A DNA stretch of 12,654 nt from JAQGMJ01 sp036271855. Its GTDB lineage: Bacteria; Pseudomonadota; Gammaproteobacteria; Burkholderiales; JAEUOS01. The DNA lies in contig DATAZV010000071.1 of the NCBI GenBank assembly GCA_036271855.1, positions 1 to 12,654 on the forward strand. Reading direction: 5' to 3'. A model generated the notes under the pieces. That model saw only the letters and a list, made by a program, of their open reading frames with translations. It did not search any database and had not been told where the DNA came from. The number at the start of each line of letters is the position of its first letter. The first letter of the stretch is position 1. Below are positions 1 through 5,770 of the stretch, piece after piece. Position numbers and translations under genes: made by a program.

Positions 1-137
1 AGGGTCACGGCGATGCCGCGCGCACGGCTGATCAACTCATCGATGGTGGGAGCGCCGGCCACCGGGGAGAAACGGCCGGGCGCGTCGGCGTAGTCGCGCT
101 GCCAGTGACCAAAGCGGGCTTCCGTGGGGGCGTTCAT
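1..137 (-). CDS. Partial N-terminus of a possible flavin-dependent monooxygenase / acyl-CoA dehydrogenase-like protein
   Basis: The window edge cuts this gene, leaving the first 45 codons. The reading starts MNAPTEARFGHWQRDYADAP and continues through a segment reading TIDELISRARGIAVT. The start is supported by GGAGA on the minus strand 8 nt upstream of the ATG, in the 'GGAGACAA' context also seen before dctP. The 'xxDELIxRARxIxxxL' pattern near the N-terminus resembles the opening helix of HsaA/HpaB-type group D flavin monooxygenases, which share the acyl-CoA dehydrogenase fold. That is a weak, short match, so the product is tentative. The gene diverges from a MarR regulator across a strong palindrome, which fits an aromatic-catabolism or detoxification enzyme controlled by that regulator (inference). 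No catalytic residue is visible in the fragment. Confidence 0.5.
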   Translation of the reverse strand, partial: MNAPTEARFGHWQRDYADAPGRFSPVAGAPTIDELISRARGIAVT

Positions 138-142
138 GGCAT

Positions 143-172
143 TTGTCTCCGAAGGGCCGGGATGGCTATAAT
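143..172 (+). promoter_or_regulatory. Putative sigma-70 promoter for the MarR gene
   Basis: TTGTCT (143-148) and a consensus TATAAT (167-172) are separated by 18 nt. The predicted transcript would start near 179 and carry the 28-bp palindrome (203-230) in its 5' leader, upstream of the GGAGG/TTG start. Position and spacing are seen directly; promoter activity is inferred. Confidence 0.45.
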
Positions 173-192
173 TTCGATCCCGCTTGCAAGCG

Positions 193-222
193 AATATAAG
201 CTATATTTATTTGCAATTGCAA
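193..222 (-). promoter_or_regulatory. Putative promoter for the divergent partial gene, overlapped by the palindrome
   Basis: On the minus strand, TTGCAA (222-217) and TATATT (198-193) are separated by 18 nt. The -35 element lies inside the palindrome at 203-230, so a protein bound there would block this promoter. This is inferred from motif spacing only. Confidence 0.35.
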
Positions 223-230
223 ATAAATAT
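203..230. promoter_or_regulatory. Perfect 28-bp palindrome, probable MarR operator
   Basis: The half-site ATATTTATTTGCAA (203-216) is followed directly by its exact reverse complement (217-230), with no spacer and no mismatch. Its core, TTGCAATTGCAA, has the form of known MarR-family operators. A further TTGCAA lies at 184-189 within the palindrome GCTTGCAAGC (182-191). The site sits between a MarR gene and a divergent gene, the usual place for an autoregulatory MarR operator. It is much more AT-rich than its surroundings. Confidence 0.75.
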
Positions 231-248
231 GTGTTGCATCGCAGTATC

Positions 249-253
249 GGAGG
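249..253 (+). promoter_or_regulatory. Ribosome binding site setting a TTG start for the MarR gene
   Basis: GGAGG is followed 5 nt later by TTG (259-261). The in-frame ATGs at 184 and 229 lie upstream or inside the palindrome, lack such a site, and would encode an implausible leader rich in Tyr, Leu and Ile. This decides the start. Confidence 0.7.
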
Positions 254-258
254 TAATT

Positions 259-780
259 TTGAAAAAAACCGGCACACCCCCCGCCAAGGCGGCCGCGCGC
301 GGCCCGGGCAAGGCACCCGCCGCCAGCCCGGCGCCGGAGCGCACCAAGCACCGCCTGGACAACGCGATGCCCTACCTGCTGGCGCGCGCCGGCGAAAAGA
401 TGGGCGGCACTTTTTCAAAGGAGCTGCGCCCGTACGGGATGACACTCAACGAGTGGCGCGTCAGCTCGGCCCTGCAGCAGCGCCCGCACCAGCGCCTGTC
501 CGACCTGGCGAACCACACTTCGAGCGACATCTCCACGCTCTCGCGCGTGGTCGATGGCCTGATCAAGCGCGGCCTGGCGCAGCGTGACCGCTCCCCGGAA
601 GATGCACGCGCGATCGCCGTCAGCCTGACGGCCGAGGGCGCGGTGCTGACGGAAAAAATCATTCCCCTGGCCCAGGTCTATGAGCGGGTGGCACTTTCGG
701 GAATTACGGATGAAGAGGCGGTGCTGTTGCGCCGCCTGTTGCGCAAGATCTACGACAACATCAATATCCTGGATCGCTGA
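259..780 (+). CDS. MarR-family transcriptional regulator
   Basis: This is a 173-aa cytoplasmic winged-helix repressor of the MarR family, which typically binds palindromes as a dimer and releases DNA on binding a small, often aromatic, ligand. Residues 1-30 form a Lys/Ala/Pro-rich tail absent from minimal MarR proteins. Residues about 31-60 are the first dimerisation helices. The winged helix follows: LNEWRVSSALQQRP (from residue 63), recognition region LANHTSSDISTLSRVVDGL (83-101) and a wing with RDRSPEDARAIAVSLTAEG (109-127). The C-terminal helices complete the dimer interface. The start is the TTG at 259 with GGAGG 5 nt upstream. The gene diverges from a truncated possible monooxygenase gene, and a perfect palindrome between them suggests it represses both. 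The family call is firm; the ligand is unknown. Confidence 0.9.
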   Translation: MKKTGTPPAKAAARGPGKAPAASPAPERTKHRLDNAMPYLLARAGEKMGGTFSKELRPYGMTLNEWRVSSALQQRPHQRLSDLANHTSSDISTLSRVVDGLIKRGLAQRDRSPEDARAIAVSLTAEGAVLTEKIIPLAQVYERVALSGITDEEAVLLRRLLRKIYDNINILDR

Positions 781-822
781 GCCGCCCGTGCCAGGCCGCC
801 ATTGCGCCGGCAGTGCGGCTCC

Positions 823-839
823 CGTGCATGAAATGCACG
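823..839. repeat. Short inverted repeat upstream of the LuxR-type gene
   Basis: CGTGCAT (823-829) and ATGCACG (833-839) are perfect inverted arms around a GAA spacer. A CATAAT hexamer (847-852) lies just downstream and could be the -10 of the LuxR gene, although no good -35 is visible. The repeat could be an operator. It has no T-run, so it is unlikely to terminate the MarR transcript. Confidence 0.4.
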
Positions 840-894
840 AAGCTTGCATAATGGCTGTCCACTTAAGCTGTTTCGCCATTTTTGCGGAGTTTCC

Positions 895-1830
895 ATGGCC
901 TTTGCCTACGAGCACACGCCACGCGGTGGCTCAAGCTCCCTGGAGAGCTACTGGAATGATCCTGCCCGGAAAGCCGCCATTTCGAGGGTGATCGGTTATC
1001 ACGCCGGTGCGGACAGTGGCAATGAGGCACAAAAAAGCGGTACCGTGCTGGTGCAGGCACAGAAAAACGACGGCAACGAGGGCTACCTGTTCCTGCGCAG
1101 CCTGTGTAGCGCATCGTCTTGCACCGACCTGGGGCGCTTGCTCAACATAGCACTCGGACTGGCGGGTTTTCAGGAGTTTCGCCTGGTCTTTATTGCCGCG
1201 CCGGCCGCCGGACATCATGGTGCGGGCTCGCAATGTACGGTCATCAGTTCGGTGCCGCAATACGAATATCGCGCGCAGAACCCGCAGACCGCATTGCGGC
1301 GCATCCCCGGGTATGAGAAACCCACCGGCATTCCCCAGCTGTGGTGCAATCTGCGGGAACTGGATATCGAGCCTGAAGTGGCTCGAGCGGTGTTCCCGCT
1401 GCCCGGGCGAGTCGTCGGGATCACTTTCGTTTCGCAGGGGCGGGGACTCGAGCGCCTTTATCTTTGTGCCGCCGCCAATCCGGGCACCGTCGCGCCACTG
1501 GGCTACCTGGTGCCGCGCATCGCCAGCATCGCCATGCTGGCTTCGATGTGTCACGCCGGCATGCGCGCCCTGGCCGAGCGGGCGGGACGCTCGATGGCCC
1601 TGGAAGACCTGACCAAGCGGGAATTTCAGTGCCTCTATTGGGCCGCCGCCGGCAAGACCGCCCTGGAAACCTCGAGCATTCTCAGCATTGCGATGCGTAC
1701 CGCCAACTTCCATCTGCAAAATGCGATCGAGAAGCTGGGTGCCGCCAACAAATATGAGGCCATCGTGATTGCCACACGACTCGGCCTGATGGACGATGAG
1801 CTTGAAGATCCGCGCGGCCTCGAGGAGTAG
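895..1830 (+). CDS. LuxR-type transcriptional regulator with degenerate signal-binding domain
   Basis: This is a 311-aa DNA-binding protein with the layout of quorum-sensing LuxR regulators. The start at 895 has GGAG 5 nt upstream; the in-frame ATG at 844 lacks one. Residues about 60-230 resemble an autoinducer-binding domain, with LLNIALGLAGFQEF, W150 in IPQLWCNL, and VVGITFVSQGRGLERLYL matching the conserved 'Gx(T/S)xPxxGxxG' strand region. The usual W-x3-Y and DP ligand residues are not clearly present. Residues about 236-300 are a typical LuxR helix-turn-helix, from LTKREFQCLYWAAAGKTA to NAIEKLGAANKYEA. No LuxI-type synthase gene is in the window, so it is a LuxR solo here. Its stop is one base before the start of the sensor kinase gene, so they are almost certainly co-transcribed. 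It is a candidate for binding the lux-box-like site at 5578-5597. Confidence 0.85.
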   Translation: MAFAYEHTPRGGSSSLESYWNDPARKAAISRVIGYHAGADSGNEAQKSGTVLVQAQKNDGNEGYLFLRSLCSASSCTDLGRLLNIALGLAGFQEFRLVFIAAPAAGHHGAGSQCTVISSVPQYEYRAQNPQTALRRIPGYEKPTGIPQLWCNLRELDIEPEVARAVFPLPGRVVGITFVSQGRGLERLYLCAAANPGTVAPLGYLVPRIASIAMLASMCHAGMRALAERAGRSMALEDLTKREFQCLYWAAAGKTALETSSILSIAMRTANFHLQNAIEKLGAANKYEAIVIATRLGLMDDELEDPRGLEE

Positions 1831-1831
1831 C

Positions 1832-3097
1832 ATGCGCGCGGCATACACGTGGTCTCTGCGCAGCTACCTGCGCGATCTTTACCAGGAAGGCGCGCAACTG
1901 CCGCTTTCGCGCATGGAGATGATCGGCTGGTTCGGTTTCATTTGCATGCCCTTGTTCTACTACGTCTGGCACGATCTGGCGCCGCAGCCTTACGAGTCCC
2001 TGGCATTGCGCCTGTTCTCCCTGGTTTTTTCGGTGCCGCTGGTGTTGTCGCGCTGGCTGCCGAAATCGTTTCGCGCCGCCTACCCGGTTCTGTTCTGGGG
2101 GCTGGTCACCTACTGTCTGCCGTTTTTCTTCACCTTCATGCTGCTCTCCAATCGCGGCAGCGAGGGCTGGGTGCAATCCTGCATTTCCGGTGTGTTCCTG
2201 TTCTTTTTCCTCGGCCACTGGCGCTACATGTTGCCCCTGACCATTTTCGGCATTTTCGTCGGCATAGTCGCGTACACGATTTTCGGCGCGGGCGAATTCA
2301 CGCTCTCGCCGGAGTTCATCCGCGGGCTGCCGGTGATCCTCTTTTCGCTGGTCGCCGCCGGCTTGTTCAATGTCTGGAACTCGCGCGACACGCATCGGCG
2401 GCTTACCGCGGTCTGGGCGGCTTCGAGCACCGTGGCCCACGAATTGCGCACGCCCTTGCTGAGCCTCAAATTCAACGCCGAAACGATACTCGACACCACC
2501 TTGCCGACGATCGCGCCGGTGGCACCGCCCGGCGGCACCCGCGAACTCGACGAATCGTTGCACCGGATCATCAGCGAAGTCGACCAGATGCTGGTGAACA
2601 TCGACCTGCTGCTGGCCAACGCGAGGACGCCGGAAGGCTCGATCAATGTCGAATTCATCGAATCGATCCGCGCCCTGGTCGACCGCGCCATTGACTCGTT
2701 TCCGTTTGCCAGCGCCAAGGACAAGCGCATCGTCTCGGTCGAGGCCGGCGGTGAAGACTTCGCGACCCGGGGCAATCCGCAGATGCTGCAATTCGTGTTC
2801 TACAATCTTTTGAAGAATGCGATCAAGGCGGTGAAGAAAAAAGGCGGAAAGCGCACGATTGAAGTGCGCATCGTCGCCGCCAGCCACTCCATCGTGGTCC
2901 GCGACTCGGGCCCGGGGATTCCGCCGCAGGCGATGGGCCGGATCTTCGAGCAGTTCTACAGTTTTCCGGAAGGCTCAGGCACCGGTATCGGCTTGTCGTT
3001 CTGCCGCCAGATCATGGCTGCGATGGGGGGCGAAATCCGGGCCGAGAGCCCGCCGGGCGAGGGGGCTTCCTTTTTTCTCAGATTTGACCGCGTATAG
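1832..3097 (+). CDS. lqsS: LqsS/CqsS-like membrane sensor histidine kinase
   Basis: This is a 421-aa sensor kinase. About six hydrophobic segments fill the first 185 residues (roughly 31-48, 58-76, 82-106, 116-130, 133-152, 165-183) with no large periplasmic loop, the architecture of alpha-hydroxyketone receptors CqsS and LqsS. The kinase core follows: H-box STVAHELRTPL with phospho-accepting H203, N-box NLLKNAIKAV with N329, G1 box DSGPGIP with D358, F-box IFEQFYSF and G2 box GTGIGLSFCRQI from G383. All key residues are present, so it should autophosphorylate. There is no C-terminal receiver, unlike CqsS but like LqsS, so phosphate must pass to a separate protein, presumably the next gene. 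The start at 1832 follows the LuxR stop by one base, with GAGGAG overlapping the end of that gene. The ligand is inferred from the nearby synthase. Confidence 0.87.
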   Translation: MRAAYTWSLRSYLRDLYQEGAQLPLSRMEMIGWFGFICMPLFYYVWHDLAPQPYESLALRLFSLVFSVPLVLSRWLPKSFRAAYPVLFWGLVTYCLPFFFTFMLLSNRGSEGWVQSCISGVFLFFFLGHWRYMLPLTIFGIFVGIVAYTIFGAGEFTLSPEFIRGLPVILFSLVAAGLFNVWNSRDTHRRLTAVWAASSTVAHELRTPLLSLKFNAETILDTTLPTIAPVAPPGGTRELDESLHRIISEVDQMLVNIDLLLANARTPEGSINVEFIESIRALVDRAIDSFPFASAKDKRIVSVEAGGEDFATRGNPQMLQFVFYNLLKNAIKAVKKKGGKRTIEVRIVAASHSIVVRDSGPGIPPQAMGRIFEQFYSFPEGSGTGIGLSFCRQIMAAMGGEIRAESPPGEGASFFLRFDRV

Positions 3098-3110
3098 TGC
3101 GCCCACCACA

Positions 3111-4109
3111 ATGAACATGACCCTGATGAGCTGGCCGGCGCGCATCGCCTGTATCGACGACAGCACCAACTTCCTGCAAAGCATTGCCAGCAGGATCACC
3201 AGCATGGGGCCGAACTACACCTGCGACCTGTTTGACGAAGGCCGCACCGCCATCGAAGTCCTGCTGGAGACGATTCCCGAGAACAACGGCGGCCGCACCT
3301 CGGAGGTGTTTCGCGATTTCGATGCTGCCCGTGGAAACTTCGACGTCAAGCTGGATGACCTGCATCGCATTTCCCAGAGCATCGAACGCTTCATGACGCC
3401 GGCCATTGTCCTGGTCGACTACTCGATGCCGGATATCGACGGACTGGCGGTGTGCGCGGCTCTGCGGGAAAAGGCGGCGCAGTTGATCCTGTTCACCGGC
3501 CAGGCGGACGAAAGCGTCGGGCTGGCCGCGTTCAACGACGGCCTGATCGATTACTTCCTGCCGAAGGGGCCGGACGCGGGAAAAATGCTGCCCAAGGTGC
3601 TGGAGCGATCGATGCGCAAATATTTCCAGGGCCAGTGCAAGTTCGCGGCCGACCTGATCCGCATGAATCCCGGCTCCGTGCTCAACGACAGCGCGCTTGA
3701 AGTGCTGATCGACCGGGTGAAGGGTGAGGGCGGGTTCACCGAGCACTACTACGTCAGCAATCCCGAGGGATTCCTGCTGGTGCGCGCGGACGGCTCGGCC
3801 GGCCGCCTGATCATCGAAACCGACGAGAGCATGCGGGCGCATGAGGAGGCGGCGGTCGACAACGGCGCGCCGCACTCCCTGATCGAAAGCCTGCGGCGGC
3901 GCCTGTGCGTGCCGTATTTCTGGAAATCCGGCGGCCTGTACACCGTGGCCTCGCTCGACTGGAAGGCCTATACGCTTCCCGCCACCATGTACACCGGCGG
4001 CGAGACCTTTTACTGGGCCTTGACCGACAACCTCGGCAACCTCGATCCCACACTGATCGCTTCCTACGTCTCCCTGCCGGAGCAGGACCGCATCCGCTCC
4101 TATTTCTAG
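3111..4109 (+). CDS. lqsR: LqsR-like response regulator with enlarged receiver domain
   Basis: This 332-aa protein begins with a receiver: acidic pair D16/D17 in IACIDDS, phospho-acceptor D103 in VLVDYSMPDIDG, the T in LILFTGQ and K152 in FLPKG. The acidic pair and acceptor are 86 residues apart, against about 44 in CheY, because of an insertion around residues 55-95. LqsR of Legionella has the same feature, with its acceptor near position 108. Residues about 170-332 form an output domain without a recognisable DNA-binding motif, ending in FYWALTDNLGNLDPTLIAS. The start at 3111 is 13 nt after the kinase stop and has no clear ribosome site (in-frame ATGs at 3117 and 3126 are alternatives), so translational coupling is likely. 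It is the expected partner of the upstream kinase. Its stop overlaps that of the convergent synthase gene. Confidence 0.85.
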   Translation: MNMTLMSWPARIACIDDSTNFLQSIASRITSMGPNYTCDLFDEGRTAIEVLLETIPENNGGRTSEVFRDFDAARGNFDVKLDDLHRISQSIERFMTPAIVLVDYSMPDIDGLAVCAALREKAAQLILFTGQADESVGLAAFNDGLIDYFLPKGPDAGKMLPKVLERSMRKYFQGQCKFAADLIRMNPGSVLNDSALEVLIDRVKGEGGFTEHYYVSNPEGFLLVRADGSAGRLIIETDESMRAHEEAAVDNGAPHSLIESLRRRLCVPYFWKSGGLYTVASLDWKAYTLPATMYTGGETFYWALTDNLGNLDPTLIASYVSLPEQDRIRSYF

Positions 4110-5452
4110 GCGGTCTGGGCGGCCAGCCGGGCAGCAGCGTTTCCACTCCCCGCCGCGCTGCCCGTCGCGGCCTCTGCGCGTGCCGCCCCTTCAGGGCGGG
4201 ACTTTGCATGCCGCCTGCTCGAGGACCAGGACCCGACGTCGATTTCGCCGCGCAACTGGTCGCAGGCGGCGATGATACGGTCCAGATCATCATCCGACAG
4301 GCCGCTGTTCAAGGTCATGCGGACCAGCGCGCGGTTTTTTGCCGTCGCCGGCGGCATGAATACCGAGCCGAAAATCCGGCGCTTTTGCAGCGCGTCCCGC
4401 AGTTCGATCACTTGCTGCTCGGTGCCGGCTTCCAGCGCGACGATTTGCTCGCTGCCATCGACGCAAAAGCCGAGGGCGGTCAGCGCCGATCGCAAGCGGC
4501 GGGTCATCTGGTGCAGCCGCTCCCGGCGTTCGGCCGCGGCCATGATGATGTCCAGCGTGGTTTCGAAGCCGGCGATTTCATGGGGTAGCAGGGAGGAGCT
4601 GAAAATCGCCGGGTGCGACTCGAGCAAAAAGTAGTCCTTGAATTCTTTGGTGCAGGTAATGAAGCCGCCCCGGCCGGCAAACGCCTTGGCCAGCGAGGCG
4701 GTGACAAAATGCACCTGGTCGGTCAGCTGCAGCGCGGCGACCAGGCCTTCACCCATGCTGCCGTGCGTTCCCAGGGAATGCGATTCATCGACAATGATGA
4801 CGCAGTCGTAGTCCTTGCCGGCCCTGACGATTTCCTCCAGCTTGCACAGGCTGCCGTTGGTCGAATAGACGGAGTCGACCACCAGCACGCCGGTGCCGTA
4901 ACGCTGGATCTGGCGGCGCAGGTGCCCGACGTCGTTGTGGATGAACGGCCTGGCCTGCGCGCCCGCGGTCTGGATGCCGTCCCAGAGCGACATGTGGGCC
5001 ATCATGTCGATGTACACCGGCACGTCTTTGGAAGCCACACTTTGCAGCAGGCCGACGTTGGCGGCATAGCCGCTTTGCGCGACGATGCCGTCCTCCGCGC
5101 CCATCAAGCCGGCCAGACGTTTTTCGAACCGCCCCTGCGGGCTGCCTTCGTGCAGAAACACCGCCGACATCAGCACGCCGTTTCCACATTGCTCAAGGCT
5201 GCGTGCCTGGGCCCGCACGATCTCCGGGTGAAACGACAGGTTCAGGTAGTCGTTGCTGCTGACCACGACCGCGCCATCGTCAGGGGGCAGCCCATGCAGG
5301 ATGTGGCCGCCCTGCCAAGTGTCCGCCCGTTCGTAATAGCGGGCTACCCGATTGCTGACGAAGGGCGGCAATTGCGGCGGAGGGGAGGGCGAAGCAGCCG
5401 CCGAAAGGTCGGAATTCTGCAGCCGGGGCGTGAAGACAGGGGGCGAGGACAT
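4106..5452 (-). CDS. lqsA: LqsA/CqsA-like alpha-hydroxyketone autoinducer synthase (PLP alpha-oxoamine synthase)
   Basis: This is a 448-aa fold-type I PLP enzyme of the alpha-oxoamine synthase family (with BioF, Kbl and HemA). CqsA and LqsA join an amino acid-derived unit to an acyl-CoA to make diffusible alpha-hydroxyketone signals. Visible motifs are SNDYLNLSFHPEI near the start, FLHEGSPQGRFEKRL, D222 and H225 in VDESHSLGTHG, and PLP-binding K256 in TASLAKAFAGRGG. The genes for an LqsS-like kinase and LqsR-like regulator alongside favour a signal synthase over a biotin or threonine enzyme. The chosen start has AAGGA about 5 nt upstream; longer in-frame starts would include the lux-box-like palindrome. 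Oddities are a Pro/Ser-rich N-terminus and an Ala-rich tail (about residues 408-448) beyond the usual family length of about 390. The product's chain length cannot be read from sequence. Confidence 0.87.
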   Translation of the reverse strand: MSSPPVFTPRLQNSDLSAAASPSPPPQLPPFVSNRVARYYERADTWQGGHILHGLPPDDGAVVVSSNDYLNLSFHPEIVRAQARSLEQCGNGVLMSAVFLHEGSPQGRFEKRLAGLMGAEDGIVAQSGYAANVGLLQSVASKDVPVYIDMMAHMSLWDGIQTAGAQARPFIHNDVGHLRRQIQRYGTGVLVVDSVYSTNGSLCKLEEIVRAGKDYDCVIIVDESHSLGTHGSMGEGLVAALQLTDQVHFVTASLAKAFAGRGGFITCTKEFKDYFLLESHPAIFSSSLLPHEIAGFETTLDIIMAAAERRERLHQMTRRLRSALTALGFCVDGSEQIVALEAGTEQQVIELRDALQKRRIFGSVFMPPATAKNRALVRMTLNSGLSDDDLDRIIAACDQLRGEIDVGSWSSSRRHAKSRPEGAARAEAATGSAAGSGNAAARLAAQTA

Positions 5453-5551
5453 CGCAGTCCTTTTCTCCGAGATTGGAAGGAAGGCAATAGCGCTACCCCG
5501 AAAACCGGACAGGACCCCGGCATCCGGGTAATAGCGAACGGCGTGAATCGC

Positions 5552-5580
5552 ATTATGAATGGCCTTCCGCGCCCGCAGCC
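5552..5580 (-). promoter_or_regulatory. Putative activator-dependent promoter of the synthase gene
   Basis: On the minus strand a CATAAT -10 hexamer (5557-5552) predicts a transcript start near 5545, giving a leader of about 92 nt. At the 17-nt position the -35 is poor (GGCTGC, 5580-5575), as expected for a promoter needing an activator at the adjacent palindrome. The start site is predicted, not observed. Confidence 0.45.
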
Positions 5581-5597
5581 TGTCAAGGTTGACAGGT
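5578..5597. promoter_or_regulatory. Lux-box-like palindrome between the synthase and PAS-kinase genes
   Basis: The core CCTGTCAAGGTTGACAGG (5579-5596) has two perfect 8-bp arms around a GG spacer. It fits the LuxR-family consensus NNCT-N12-AGNN exactly. Its centre at 5587.5 is -42.5 relative to the start predicted from CATAAT, the position of the lux box in luxI-type class II promoters. TTGACA occurs on both strands inside it, so a plain -35 role is the main alternative. The LuxR-type protein encoded at 895-1830 is the obvious candidate ligand. Confidence 0.6.
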
Positions 5598-5760
5598 TGC
5601 GCCGGCTTTTTCGCTATTTCCCTGATAAATCTGCCAGTTATCAGGAACGGCAAATGGTCGTAAGTTCTTCACTGGCCGGTTCTTTGTGCCGGCGGGGGTA
5701 TTTGCGCCATGTTCTTCCGTGGCCGCGAGATTTCCGGGCGTCCCGGTTCAATTCTGCAAC

Positions 5761-5764
5761 GGAG
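5761..5764 (+). promoter_or_regulatory. Ribosome binding site supporting a TTG start for the PAS-kinase
   Basis: GGAG is followed after 6 nt by an in-frame TTG (5771-5773). The alternative ATG at 5654 has AGGA 7 nt upstream, but the 39 codons it adds have weak third-position G/C preference and read as non-coding. Confidence 0.5.
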
Positions 5765-5770
5765 CGAAAA

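Noticed and set aside
184..258. N-terminal extension of the MarR protein to ATG 184 or ATG 229
   Set aside because: It would translate through the palindrome and gives an atypical leader; GGAGG/TTG at 259 is better.
931..1848. Long minus-strand open frame opposite the LuxR gene
   Set aside because: The composition is typical of antisense frames in GC-rich DNA, and the plus strand has clear LuxR motifs.
1682..2887. Long open frame on the minus strand opposite the sensor kinase (about 400 codons)
   Set aside because: It is a shadow of the GC-rich kinase gene. The translation is rich in Arg, Gln, His and Gly with no domain, and it has no ribosome site.
5453..5653. N-terminal extension of the synthase to an ATG at 5653
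   Set aside because: It would place the lux-box-like palindrome and predicted promoter inside coding sequence. The start at 5452 has a better ribosome site and better family length.
4613..5770. Upstream extension of the PAS-kinase frame, antisense to the synthase
   Set aside because: The frame is merely open opposite the synthase gene. The translation is Arg/His/Asp-rich without motifs, and homology to PAS-kinases begins only after 5771.
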